A stretch of DNA of 40,562 nt from NCBI GenBank assembly GCA_009787995.1, contig WQSH01000013.1:1-40562 (forward strand). The letters are read 5' to 3'. Source of the stretch: Oscillospiraceae bacterium. Its GTDB lineage: Bacteria; Bacillota; Clostridia; Oscillospirales; Oscillospiraceae. Within the stretch, counting starts at the first letter, position 1; each line of letters starts with the position of its first letter. Of the stretch, positions 6,420 to 15,754 are shown piece by piece. Below the pieces are notes generated by a model, which had not been told where the DNA came from, did not search any database, and saw nothing but the letters and a program-made list of their open reading frames with translations. A program made the translations under genes and the position numbers.

Positions 6420-9400
6420 TCAAGAATCGTTCCGATGGTTTGTATCATAAACACCTCCGAGATTGCGAATAGCTACACCACGGTCAAGAAAAAAGAAATA
6501 AACAACTTGTTCTTTGACCCGCTTTTTGGTTATGCGCTCCAAAGCGTGTGCATACGCCGCCAGCTGCGGCGCATATTGCCTCGCTTTTTCGTCGACCGTC
6601 TCGTCCGTTACATAATCAGTTTTGAAATCAACAACCGTTAGTTCACCGCCTTCTTCAAAAAAACAGTCGATGACGCCTTGAAACAGGATCTCGTCGTCAC
6701 CCCCACCTTGAAAAAAATGCTCAGCAGGGTATAGCAGGGAAAACTTGAATTCCCGCCATACCTCTCCTGTCGTCACCACACGCTTGCCGATGTCTGATTC
6801 CAGGAAGCGTGTGATTTTTTGCATATCGATGCTGTCGGCCTGCTCCTGAGACAGCAAGCCTTTTTCGACTAGAGCCTCAATCTCACCGGCAACGCCGCCC
6901 AAGCTGACACAGTTTTGAAAATCGACATGCTGCAACGCCAGATGAAATGCCGTCCCGCGCTCCGCAGCGCTCAACCCCGTTTTTTCAGCGATAAACTTAG
7001 GTTTTGAGTACTCAAACGGCATCTTGTATGGGCGGCTCTTTAAAACCTGGTGCAATACTGCCGCCTCTTGGTCTGACTGCAATCCCCTCAGCCCGGTCAC
7101 TGTTAGCTTCGACGGCAATTCGGTCGCTTTTGCATATGGATAGGTAAATGTGCCCTGAGAGAGTACCTCAAGGGATTGGCTTTTTTGACTTTCTTGGCTT
7201 GCCTCCTTGATTTTGAAAATTTGCGCTTGCGGATGGGCAAAGGCATCGTCCCCCACAGGAATCGAGGCATCCATTTCTGCGGGGGCATAAGCCCCCGGCA
7301 CGGCAGAGGAAAAATTTTCCTGCCCTCCGAGCTCACCCGCCCCAAAAACTGAAACAGCAATTGCACCTTTAGTTGAGGCTAAGCCTGAATTGGCAATAAG
7401 AATCCACCCCGCCATGCTCTTAATATCTTCCAACAGTTGCGGGGCAATTTTTTCATCCGCGCTGTCCCCCTCAGCAAAAGTTCCGCCGCTTAGCCCATTG
7501 TCCATTGCCAGCATCTTCTCCCATTTCTCCATTTCCCTTTCGGCATCCTTAAATGCCGCCGTGACAATCAGCTTTTCCCGCGCCCTTGTCATAGCGACAT
7601 ACAGTATCCGCAGCTCCTCTGCCATCATCTCAGAGGTCAGCTTGCTCTGCACTGCCATTCGGGCGATTGTGGTATATGAAATTCGGCGCTGCCTGTCCGT
7701 ACGCATCGGCCCGACCCCCAAATCAGGGTGCATCACCAAAGGCTGCTGTGCGTCCCTGTTATTGAGGTTCTTCGCCGTATCCGCCAGTATAACCACCGGA
7801 AATTCAAGCCCTTTCGACTTGTGTATGCTCATAATGCGGACTAAATTCGGCGCATAATCCCCAGAAGCCGAACTTGCCCCTTCCCCCATCGGCTCTGCTC
7901 CCCGCTCCCGAAGCCCTTTGACATATGCCAGAAAGCCAAACAGCCCTTTGTATCCATTTTGCTCATATGAGCGTGCGGACTCGGCTAACAAAATCAGATT
8001 ATTGCACCGCTTTTCCCCGTTTCGCATTGCGCCGACCCGCTCAAGCAGCCCTGTTTTGTTGTATACATGCCATATGAACCTATCCGCCGGCATATCAGGC
8101 ATGACTAAGCGCATGGAGTCTATTTCACGGAGAAACGCTGCGCACTTGCGGCTTAAATCGCAGCTAAGAAATCGGGGTTCGGAATTGTCGAGCTCTCCGT
8201 CCACTGGCGGTGGAGCCTCCTCGTGCATAGATGCTTCCGAATTTGCAGCGCTGGACAGCGCTCCGTAAAAATCAGCATGTTTCGACTTTGAGCGTATTTC
8301 GGCGAGTTCGTCTGCGGTAAAGCCAAATACAGGCCCGCTCAGCGCCGCCACAAGCGGAATATCTTGCATCGGATTGTCTATCACCGAAAGCAGAGACAGC
8401 GCCGCAGATATTTCGTGCGTCTCAAAAAAGCCCTCGCCTCCGGGCATATCCACTGGAATGCCGTGCTCTGCCAGCATTGCAGCATATTGCCACGCCTTGC
8501 CCCGAATCGAACGCAGTAAAATAACGATGTCGGAGTATCTGACCTTGCGCCTGCCTCCATTCCCATCAGTAATCAGATGCCTCCCGCCACATAGCTCCGC
8601 AATTCGCTCGGCAATAAACCGTGCCTCAACCTGCGTTTTAGCGGGGCTCTCCTCATCCTCTTCCAACCCGCTCATATCAATAACATTCATTTCAACCACG
8701 GGCTCGAGCTCCCGGGAGCCGCCATCCCCTGCCCCCTCGTCTCTCCCATGCACAAGCCGCTCATTCTCGGAATAATCCATTTCGCCAAAATCAACCGACA
8801 TAATCCTGCTAAAAACAAAGTTAACAGCCTCTAAAACCCCGGCGCAGGAACGAAAATTCTTAGAAAGCCTAATCTTAGCCCCAACTGCAGAACCCACGCT
8901 CTTCCCGCCTCCGGCATCCACAAATCGCTCATATTTATCGAGAAAAATCGAAGGATCCGCAAGCCTGAACCGATATATCGATTGCTTTACATCCCCCACC
9001 ATAAAGATGCTTCCGCCCTGTGACACTGCGTTGAAAATCATCTCCTGAACGGCATTTACGTCCTGGTATTCGTCGACCATAATCTCTTTATATCTCTGCG
9101 ATATAGTTTGAGCAAGAGCTGTTTTCTCCCCTGTTTCCTTATCTACCAATATGGACAGGGTCAGATGCTCCAAGTCCGAGAAGTCAACTATGCCCCGGCG
9201 GCGCTTTTCCTCTGCATATGCTTTGTCGAATGCCATAACCAAGTCAAGCAATGCCGCCATCGGAGGAGCCACAGCACGCATATCTTCAAGCAATTCCTCA
9301 GAGGAACACTCAAAAATTGCGGAGCATTTCTTCATTGCATCCTTGCAGCGCAAGCGGACGTCTTTTAGGTCGTCATAGCCCTTCACCGCCTTGGGTCTGG

Positions 9401-10322
9401 TAAATTCTATCCCGCTCATGCGCCTTGCTTCATCCCAGCCCATGTCCAGCGCAGCCTGGAATGCTTCAATGCTGTTTAGCGTCCCTTCAATGCTTGAGCC
9501 ATATGCCTTTTCAAAGTCAGGGAAGGCTCTTGCTCTGCGGCATAGCTCTTCCATCTGATTGCGCCAGAAAGCGGCGGCACTCCGCACTTTGCTCACGAGG
9601 TAAGCTCCCCAGCTTGTTTCTGACACATCCGCTACACCCGCCAGATTGAGTTCTTCCTTTTGCCTCTGCGCCCAATCCTGAGGGCTCGGGTTGCTTTGAA
9701 GTTTAGCATGCGTCTCAAGTATTATGCCGACGAGCCGCCTATCGTCACGTCCGGGTGAAACTAAATCGACAAGCTCCAAGAATCCATCCCTCGAAACAAA
9801 AGGCGCAGTGCCTCCCAATTCGGAATTTCGGGTTCCATGCTCTGCGCTCTCATCGCTATCAGGCTTTTCATACGCCCCATTAATGACTCTCTCCAGAACT
9901 TCCGCCTTTATTATGCCCCCTTCGCTCTCGTCAGCTACCCTAAAATCAGGCGCCAGCCCGATTAGATGCGCATTTTCCCGCAGTATGTCTGTGCAAAATG
10001 AATGGATTGTGCCTATCGGAGCGCCGCGGCAAAGCAGTGATTGCCGCCGCAGGCGCCTATTCCCCGGCGAATCTGCCAGGCGCTTAAGTATCTCATCGTA
10101 GATTTTCTCACGCAGCTCCAATGCTGCCGCTCTGGTGTATGTTATGACCAGAAATTCATCGATATTTGTGTCTTTATCCTTGTCAACACGGCTGAGCAGG
10201 CGTTCGACAAGCACTCTAGTCTTTCCGGAGCCCGCCGCCGCCGACACAAGAAGAGCACCGCCGCGGTAATCAATCGCCGCAGACTGCTCCGGTGTAAAAC
10301 CAAACGCCCTATCATCCCCCAT
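6420..10322 (-). CDS. addA: ATP-dependent helicase/nuclease subunit A (AddA)
   Basis: AddA is the 3'-5' helicase and 3'-strand nuclease of the AddAB complex, which resects double-strand breaks and loads RecA after a Chi-type signal. This 1300-residue protein shows Walker A (AAAGSGKT, residues 28-35), FLVITYTRAAA, GTIHSFC, the Walker B/motif II DEYQD near residue 430, motif III VGDVKQSIYRFRLADP, motif V SIHKSKGLEFPVVI and motif VI RILYVAMTRAREKL. At the C-terminus is the RecB-type nuclease core GVIDCFFEEGGELTVVDFKT. It is somewhat longer than the usual ~1200-1250 residues. AddB is encoded upstream on the same strand, separated by two small genes. The ATG is 12 bp after the previous stop. Confidence 0.96.
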   Translation of the reverse strand: MGDDRAFGFTPEQSAAIDYRGGALLVSAAAGSGKTRVLVERLLSRVDKDKDTNIDEFLVITYTRAAALELREKIYDEILKRLADSPGNRRLRRQSLLCRGAPIGTIHSFCTDILRENAHLIGLAPDFRVADESEGGIIKAEVLERVINGAYEKPDSDESAEHGTRNSELGGTAPFVSRDGFLELVDLVSPGRDDRRLVGIILETHAKLQSNPSPQDWAQRQKEELNLAGVADVSETSWGAYLVSKVRSAAAFWRNQMEELCRRARAFPDFEKAYGSSIEGTLNSIEAFQAALDMGWDEARRMSGIEFTRPKAVKGYDDLKDVRLRCKDAMKKCSAIFECSSEELLEDMRAVAPPMAALLDLVMAFDKAYAEEKRRRGIVDFSDLEHLTLSILVDKETGEKTALAQTISQRYKEIMVDEYQDVNAVQEMIFNAVSQGGSIFMVGDVKQSIYRFRLADPSIFLDKYERFVDAGGGKSVGSAVGAKIRLSKNFRSCAGVLEAVNFVFSRIMSVDFGEMDYSENERLVHGRDEGAGDGGSRELEPVVEMNVIDMSGLEEDEESPAKTQVEARFIAERIAELCGGRHLITDGNGGRRKVRYSDIVILLRSIRGKAWQYAAMLAEHGIPVDMPGGEGFFETHEISAALSLLSVIDNPMQDIPLVAALSGPVFGFTADELAEIRSKSKHADFYGALSSAANSEASMHEEAPPPVDGELDNSEPRFLSCDLSRKCAAFLREIDSMRLVMPDMPADRFIWHVYNKTGLLERVGAMRNGEKRCNNLILLAESARSYEQNGYKGLFGFLAYVKGLRERGAEPMGEGASSASGDYAPNLVRIMSIHKSKGLEFPVVILADTAKNLNNRDAQQPLVMHPDLGVGPMRTDRQRRISYTTIARMAVQSKLTSEMMAEELRILYVAMTRAREKLIVTAAFKDAEREMEKWEKMLAMDNGLSGGTFAEGDSADEKIAPQLLEDIKSMAGWILIANSGLASTKGAIAVSVFGAGELGGQENFSSAVPGAYAPAEMDASIPVGDDAFAHPQAQIFKIKEASQESQKSQSLEVLSQGTFTYPYAKATELPSKLTVTGLRGLQSDQEAAVLHQVLKSRPYKMPFEYSKPKFIAEKTGLSAAERGTAFHLALQHVDFQNCVSLGGVAGEIEALVEKGLLSQEQADSIDMQKITRFLESDIGKRVVTTGEVWREFKFSLLYPAEHFFQGGGDDEILFQGVIDCFFEEGGELTVVDFKTDYVTDETVDEKARQYAPQLAAYAHALERITKKRVKEQVVYFFFLDRGVAIRNLGGVYDTNHRNDS

Positions 10323-10334
10323 CAGCTCCGCCCC

Positions 10335-10655
10335 CTATTCGCTCACAACTGATTCCGCAGGAATCCATCCCATAGTGCCGTTCTCGTTAACGGCGATTAG
10401 CCACGCATAGACAATTTCTCGCACTTCCAAAATATCACCGACTTCTGCGACTAGCTCCGTTGGGTTATAGTCCCGCACGAGTTTCCCATCGCAAACAAAG
10501 CACTCCGGCACATATGTTTCGTGCCCCTTAATTGCACAGGGGTACCAATTCAGGAAATGAGTTCCCTCTTCACCCATAGCATCTACAGCCGTCCCTTTTA
10601 CGAAGGTAGGAAACACCCCTTCGCCAATATGCTGCGCTATAACTTTCACTTTCAC
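10335..10655 (-). CDS. Small SH3-like domain protein, unknown function
   Basis: This is a beta-rich protein of about 106 residues, likely a single SH3-like barrel. The core DYNPTELVAEVGDILEVREI followed by MGWIPAESV resembles the end of bacterial SH3 domains, where G-W-I/V-P precedes the last strand. No signal peptide is present, so it is cytoplasmic. A GTG at 10655 is chosen as start because AGGAGGAGAATAAAA lies directly before it; the longer frame from a TTG would translate through the Shine-Dalgarno. The gene lies between NUDIX and addA, 12 bp from addA, and is presumably co-transcribed. No role in AddAB function is known. Confidence 0.68.
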   Translation of the reverse strand: MKVKVIAQHIGEGVFPTFVKGTAVDAMGEEGTHFLNWYPCAIKGHETYVPECFVCDGKLVRDYNPTELVAEVGDILEVREIVYAWLIAVNENGTMGWIPAESVVSE

Positions 10656-10752
10656 TTTTATTCTCCTCCTTAAATCCAATAGCGCTGTACAATATTTCCA
10701 TTTTCTTCGACATGCTCACCCTCCAAAGCTCCTCCATGAACGCACACCCGGC

Positions 10753-11217
10753 TTATGGATTGAGCATAGGGGTTTTCGCGTGGTAAGCCTTAGCTTTTTT
10801 TACTGAGTTGCGGACATTGTCGAAAGTTTCCAACTCCATAATTTGTGCAGGGGTAAACCAACCTATGTCGTCTATTTCAGATTCTTGCGGGTTTAGCGTA
10901 GAGTTTTCAGCACGGCATAGATAAACCATGTCGATATGGTTATGCGACTCATCGCCCTCTATATCCTCCAAAAGGATTTCCATAGGCATGGGAAGCTCGA
11001 TGCTTTCCGCATCGGTACTTGGTGCTACTGAAATTACTTTTGCCCTGACACCTGTTTCTTCGAAGACTTCCCTTAAGACCGCCTTGCAAGGCAATTCATT
11101 CTCCTCTATGTGCCCACCCGGGGGCAACCACACGCCAAGCTTCTTATGTTTAATCATAAGGATTTTGCCATCGGAGTTAAAAACGAAGCCCGTGGCAGTA
11201 AAGTGATTTTGCACCAT
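10753..11217 (-). CDS. NUDIX hydrolase
   Basis: This 154-residue NUDIX-fold pyrophosphohydrolase has an intact Nudix box (G-x5-E-x7-REVFEETG, residues about 36-58 of the chosen frame) with all metal-binding glutamates present. Substrate type (nucleotide, sugar nucleotide or other diphosphate) cannot be told from sequence. A longer frame starts at a TTG six codons upstream; the ATG at 11217 is preferred because GGATTGGAG precedes it at workable spacing. It lies between addB and addA, just after a copy of repeat family 2, so it may be a late insertion into the addBA operon. Confidence 0.88.
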   Translation of the reverse strand: MVQNHFTATGFVFNSDGKILMIKHKKLGVWLPPGGHIEENELPCKAVLREVFEETGVRAKVISVAPSTDAESIELPMPMEILLEDIEGDESHNHIDMVYLCRAENSTLNPQESEIDDIGWFTPAQIMELETFDNVRNSVKKAKAYHAKTPMLNP

Positions 11218-11247
11218 AGTTTTGTTGTTCTCCAATCCTCTTTTTAG

Positions 11248-11311
11248 TCACCAAGTATGGCGGAAAATAGGGCATCTTGACGAATTCGATGATTTTTGAA
11301 CACTCCCTAGT
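11248..11311. repeat. Interspersed repeat, family 2, copy B
   Basis: The reverse complement of this stretch (TAGGGAGTGTTCAAAAATCA and onward through ATTCGTCAAGATGCCCTATT) matches copy A at 3451-3510. The first bases, CTAG, supply the TAG stop codon of addB at 11307-11309, so the repeat begins exactly at the end of addB. Confidence 0.7.
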
Positions 11312-14300
11312 CTGAATCCTGCCCAAGCTTCTCCCATATCTCCGCTGTTTTCATCTTCACTGCAAAACGCCGCTTGCCACCGCTTTCCTCGTCGAATGCG
11401 CATACGGCACGGAACTCGCAATAAAGGCAAGCATTGTCGTTTTCATTCTTATAATATGGGACAGGCTCTATTTTTCCCTCAAGTATCTCCGATGCAGCAT
11501 TTTCGAGCATTTGGCCAATGTGTCTAGAAAGGAGCTTCACCTGCCCATGATTGACTAGGCTGTCCCCTGAGAGTGCGCCATCCTTTGATTGTTTTATTGG
11601 TAAGTACTGCTTTTGCTCGGTTGTTTCCATCGCATCGAGCACTATTGGGTCGTGGAGCACGATTCCGCTCCTGCGCAGCTCCTTCATTCGTGATTTTTTG
11701 ATTTCCTCGTCAGTCGAGCCCCTCGGCGCCTTTAGGATAACATCCCTCGCCGGTACATACAGCACCCCTGCCGGAGATATGTCATTGCCGTACCGTGCCT
11801 TGCCGTACTCTTGCAGGGCAAACAGATAGATAAGCATCTGCATATCCCTGCCATACATTATGTCCGAAAGGCTGAATTCCTTTTTGCCTGTCTTGTAGTC
11901 GATGACCCGCAAATAGAGCTTCCCATTGCGCTCCCATCCGTCTATCCTATCAATTATTCCCCTGAGCGGAGTGCGGAAAGTGCCGTCCCCCTTTGCATCT
12001 CGTATCAGCTCCGAAATGTCCAGCTCAAAATTCATCGGCTCGAAGTCAGAATTCCTCAACTCGTCCAGCATATCTGACAATATACGCACGACGTCTTCGC
12101 CAAGTCGCCGGAACAGATAGGCAAAACGTGCATTTTTGCCTTCAAATCCAAATAATTTCTCCTGCACATACTTCTCTATGTGCCTCGCCGCCAAGCTGCG
12201 GCAAAGCTCTTCGCCCGCCTTCTTATAGCCCACGGTTTCCTTTATCTCACGCGATACGCCTTCAAGCACGAAGTGCATAAACTCCCCTGCCATTGGTGCA
12301 TCAAATTCCGCAGGTATGCGTGGTTTGAGTCTTAACCCGCTCATTAGAAAATGCTGATAAGGGCATGAATAATACTTATCCACACGTGAAGGCGATAGCA
12401 CAAGCTCCTGTCCGTACAAGCTCTTTGCAGAGCTGGCCGACAGAAGCTTGGGGGACGGCTGCTGCGTCTGCACTGCCGGAAGGCAGTGCAGACGCCCCCC
12501 TGCCTTTATCCCGAACATCATCTGAATCCGTTTTACGACAGAGGACGGCCTTAACCCCCCACCTGTAGAGTAAATGACGACCAACTCCTGTGATGGCAGT
12601 GTAAGCGCAGAATAGAGCATGTTCATCTCCCGGCATAGGCGTTCATTCAATCCCGCAGGCATCCCCACACCAAGCCTGCCCAACTCCTCCCTTTCACTTT
12701 CGGACAGCGCCCCTCCGCCCTTTGAGAGCATTGGCATGCTATCGTCCGTCGCACCGAGGACTATGAGGCATTTTAGGTCGCGCCGCCTGCTCATCGCCAT
12801 GCTGCCGATTGCAGTTCTGTCAATGGAAATGGGAATAACTCCCACATCGTATCTCGAAAGCACCAATAATAGGATTTTTCGAAACTGCGCCGCACTGAGC
12901 GGCATTTCCCCTATTATCCCATACATTTGATCCACGGCGCCCACTATGACGTCCCACAACTGCGTGTATTCATCTGCAATCCTGGACTCCCCCCGCTCTT
13001 CCAGCTCACCCGCTTTTTCCGCAAGGTGGTTCGGCAGTCCAATATCTTCGAGAAATTCATAGAGCGCGCACAGCTTCCGGCCTGCATCAGATGCGCCCTT
13101 TATCCCATCGCTCAGCTGCATAACCGGCTGCGTAATCTTGCGCCGCAAGCGATTGAGCCGCTCAAGTGCGGCGGCGTCAGCGCTACCATGATATCCTGGC
13201 GTCGGCAGCGTCCAGTCACGCAGCCACATTGCACCCCTAATTCCCCACTTAAGCACATAGTTTTCAAGCTCGGCACAATCGTTCGCTGAAATCCCCATCA
13301 GACCGGTTTTCAAGTATCTGAAAACCGGCTTGTGCTCCCATCCAAATGCCGCAATTTCAAGCGCCGCATCTATATGTGCGACCGGGGGTTTGTCGAGTAT
13401 ATCGGCTCTTCCGCTGGAAAAATAGGGAACGCCATACTTCTCAAACACATTCTCGCAAATCGAGCCATACTGCTCCCAATCGCGCGCCATGACCCCTATG
13501 TCTTTCCATCGATAGCCGAGGCGCACAAGCTCCCATATCTTGTCTGCTGCATACTCGCACTCCGCATATTTGGTCGGGGCTGAATAAATTGTTATCGAAT
13601 CGCACTGTTTCGAATATTTTTCCAATTCGTGACTGAAAAGATGCTTTTCAAGAAAGGTCAAGGCAGGTGGACGACTGAAACTGCGCTGCCTTGCGGCGGT
13701 TAAAACAGATGACCCGCTCCCCTGTCCGCCTGCACCGTATTTCTCAGCGAGTATTCTCAATTGTCCGGCTGTCCTTCGTGGAAGCTCGAATATTTCATTA
13801 TCATCATGCAGATCACAGGTTAGGCACACCGTTATATCCGCATTTTTCTTCAAAAGCTCCTCAATGATGCGCAATTCCTGAGCCGTGAAGTCATTGAATC
13901 CATCAAAATAAATGTGGCCTGTATCGCCGAGCCTGCTATCTTCGATCAGTTCCGCCAATTTGGTCAGCATATCTGACGTATCGCCGCCGTAAACGTTCAG
14001 CAGGGCGTCGTAGGCATCTAGAATCAGCGCCAAATCATTCAGCTTCACCGCAAGCGCGCTTGACGCTTGCAAAGCAGCACTCTCTAGCGCCTTTGCCGAA
14101 ACCCTGAAGCTCTTGAATTCCTTCACTGCTTCAAGTACAGACTCCAGCAGCTCTGCCCGAATATTCTTTGCGCCAAACATTTGCAGCTCCGGCGCCACCG
14201 ACTCAATAGCGCGGTGCATCACCAGCATCTGCCCGCCGCCATCAACGAACTGCGCAGGATGCCCAAGCTCCACAAACACACGCTCGCACAGGCGTGTAAA

Positions 14301-14492
14301 GCTCAGAGTTTCGCCATGCAGTGACAGTGCGTCTCCGCACGCACCGCATAACTTCCTCTCGGCATAGTGCGAGTATTGCTCCGGCACAATTAGGAGCAGT
14401 TCTGTTTCGCCCGCTCCAATCCTGCGGCGGATGTCGGCTTGCACCTGTTCTGTTTTCCCCGTTCCGGCACGGCCCACAATCAAATTGAGCAA
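11307..14492 (-). CDS. addB: ATP-dependent nuclease subunit B (AddB)
   Basis: AddB is the 5'-strand nuclease and Chi-recognition partner of AddA. The N-terminus carries the degenerate helicase P-loop GRAGTGKT (residues 7-14), and the RecB-like nuclease motif LYLRVIDYKTGKKEF is near residue 865. The four iron-sulfur cluster cysteines are recognisable: one in KYYSCPYQHF near 715 and three in CLYCEFRAVCAF near 1030. Length (1061 aa) is slightly below the usual ~1150. The start is a TTG at 14492 with AAAGGA nine bases upstream. Downstream come repeat family 2, NUDIX, the SH3-like gene and then addA. Confidence 0.94.
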   Translation of the reverse strand: MLNLIVGRAGTGKTEQVQADIRRRIGAGETELLLIVPEQYSHYAERKLCGACGDALSLHGETLSFTRLCERVFVELGHPAQFVDGGGQMLVMHRAIESVAPELQMFGAKNIRAELLESVLEAVKEFKSFRVSAKALESAALQASSALAVKLNDLALILDAYDALLNVYGGDTSDMLTKLAELIEDSRLGDTGHIYFDGFNDFTAQELRIIEELLKKNADITVCLTCDLHDDNEIFELPRRTAGQLRILAEKYGAGGQGSGSSVLTAARQRSFSRPPALTFLEKHLFSHELEKYSKQCDSITIYSAPTKYAECEYAADKIWELVRLGYRWKDIGVMARDWEQYGSICENVFEKYGVPYFSSGRADILDKPPVAHIDAALEIAAFGWEHKPVFRYLKTGLMGISANDCAELENYVLKWGIRGAMWLRDWTLPTPGYHGSADAAALERLNRLRRKITQPVMQLSDGIKGASDAGRKLCALYEFLEDIGLPNHLAEKAGELEERGESRIADEYTQLWDVIVGAVDQMYGIIGEMPLSAAQFRKILLLVLSRYDVGVIPISIDRTAIGSMAMSRRRDLKCLIVLGATDDSMPMLSKGGGALSESEREELGRLGVGMPAGLNERLCREMNMLYSALTLPSQELVVIYSTGGGLRPSSVVKRIQMMFGIKAGGRLHCLPAVQTQQPSPKLLSASSAKSLYGQELVLSPSRVDKYYSCPYQHFLMSGLRLKPRIPAEFDAPMAGEFMHFVLEGVSREIKETVGYKKAGEELCRSLAARHIEKYVQEKLFGFEGKNARFAYLFRRLGEDVVRILSDMLDELRNSDFEPMNFELDISELIRDAKGDGTFRTPLRGIIDRIDGWERNGKLYLRVIDYKTGKKEFSLSDIMYGRDMQMLIYLFALQEYGKARYGNDISPAGVLYVPARDVILKAPRGSTDEEIKKSRMKELRRSGIVLHDPIVLDAMETTEQKQYLPIKQSKDGALSGDSLVNHGQVKLLSRHIGQMLENAASEILEGKIEPVPYYKNENDNACLYCEFRAVCAFDEESGGKRRFAVKMKTAEIWEKLGQDSD

Positions 14493-14576
14493 TGGTCACT
14501 GTCCTTTCATTTTCTCAAGCATGAATGATGAAGCCGGGCCGATTGCAGGCACTAAACAGTAACCCTGCTCCGCCGT

Positions 14577-15197
14577 TTACTTGCCGTCGTGGAAACATGT
14601 GAAAGCACGCTCCGCCTCAGGCTCCGGAGGTGGATTTCCTGATTCAATGCATTTTAACAGCCATGCCATGTTGCTTCCAAGCACACGCATTATCTGCAAG
14701 CCCTCCGCATCCAGCAGGACATGCTCGGGCGTATTGCCATGAACGGCATTCCAATACTGCGACGACACAACGGGCATCTGGGCTATGGTGAAATACTTGT
14801 TCAGCCGGTCAAACGCCGCCGAGGCCCCACCCCTGCGGCAGCTCACAACACATGCGGCGGGCTTATGCTTAAACGCCCCCATATTTGAGAAAAACACCCT
14901 GTCCAGCAATGCGCAGAGCGTCCCATTCGGCCCGGAGAAATAAACGGGCGACCCCACCACAATGCCATCCGCACCCTTAATTTTAGCGCCCAACTCATTG
15001 CAAGGGTCGTCGCCAAATACGCACCCGCCTCCTTCCCTGCACTTGCCGCAGGCAATGCAGCCATGGATTGGCTTTGTCCCAATGTGGAACCACTCCGTCC
15101 CAACTCCGCTTTTTTTAAGCGCCTTTTCTACCTCGGCAAGCGCCGTATAAGTACAACCATCACTATTCGGGCTTCCGTTAATTAGCAGTACGTTCAT
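14577..15197 (-). CDS. Flavodoxin-family NAD(P)H-dependent oxidoreductase with cysteine motif
   Basis: This 206-residue flavodoxin-fold protein binds FMN through GSPNSDGCTYTAL (residues 8-20) and SPVYFSGPNG near 82. The CIACGKC motif near residues 47-53, followed by GGGC, is shared with iron-sulfur flavoproteins and NADPH-dependent FMN reductase relatives. Whether it ligates a cluster is unknown. The likely role is reduction of quinones, nitro compounds or other small electron acceptors in the cytoplasm of an anaerobe. The ATG at 15197 has GGAGG shortly before it. It lies 84 bp upstream of addB and 41 bp downstream of the UPF0316 gene, on the same strand. Confidence 0.88.
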   Translation of the reverse strand: MNVLLINGSPNSDGCTYTALAEVEKALKKSGVGTEWFHIGTKPIHGCIACGKCREGGGCVFGDDPCNELGAKIKGADGIVVGSPVYFSGPNGTLCALLDRVFFSNMGAFKHKPAACVVSCRRGGASAAFDRLNKYFTIAQMPVVSSQYWNAVHGNTPEHVLLDAEGLQIMRVLGSNMAWLLKCIESGNPPPEPEAERAFTCFHDGK

Positions 15198-15238
15198 AAG
15201 TTTCCTCCATTTTTAATTTATACTCGCGAGCATAATTG

Positions 15239-15754
15239 TTACTTCATCATCATCCTTCTGGCAATAATCCCTCTCGATAGGCTTCGGATATCGGACACTG
15301 TTATGAACAGTTCGTCGTACTCCTTTAACAGCTTCATTGTCGCCGGGATGTCTTTTCTGTGTATTTTCAAGTTGACTGCAAGCTTCTTGCCCTCCAAACC
15401 TTCGCAATCAAAGGTTGTTACTCCATAGCCTTGCTCCCTCAGCCTCACTGTTATCTGCTTTGCCTCTTCAAAACCCGCAATGATCTCGATTTGAGAAAGC
15501 CCAAGAGCCAGTTTGTCTTCAATGACTATGCCCAAGAAAATCCCCACAACAAACGCCGCTCCAAAAGCCACTGCCCTGAACGGATCTTCGCTCAGCCCTA
15601 GCAGCACTGTGCTTGTAAGCACTATCCAAATGGCAATTTCCACGGCAGAGAGCAGGCTCGCCGCAATTCTGTTGCCCCTTGTTGTCAGCACCATCCGCAC
15701 GGTCATTATGGCGACTTCCAAGAGCTTTGCAAAAAAAATAATCAAGTAGATCAT
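15239..15754 (-). CDS. UPF0316/DUF2179 membrane protein
   Basis: This 171-residue protein has three hydrophobic helices in the first 85 residues (MIYLIIFFAKLLEVAIM, IAIWIVLTSTVLLG, VAFGAAFVVGIFLGIVI). A soluble DUF2179-type alpha/beta domain follows (ITVRLREQGYGVTTFDCEG, with VNLKIHRKD near 130). This matches the UPF0316 family (B. subtilis YebE type), of unknown function. The start ATG overlaps the ispE stop by 4 bp (ATGA), so it is translationally coupled to ispE. Confidence 0.87.
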   Translation of the reverse strand: MIYLIIFFAKLLEVAIMTVRMVLTTRGNRIAASLLSAVEIAIWIVLTSTVLLGLSEDPFRAVAFGAAFVVGIFLGIVIEDKLALGLSQIEIIAGFEEAKQITVRLREQGYGVTTFDCEGLEGKKLAVNLKIHRKDIPATMKLLKEYDELFITVSDIRSLSRGIIARRMMMK

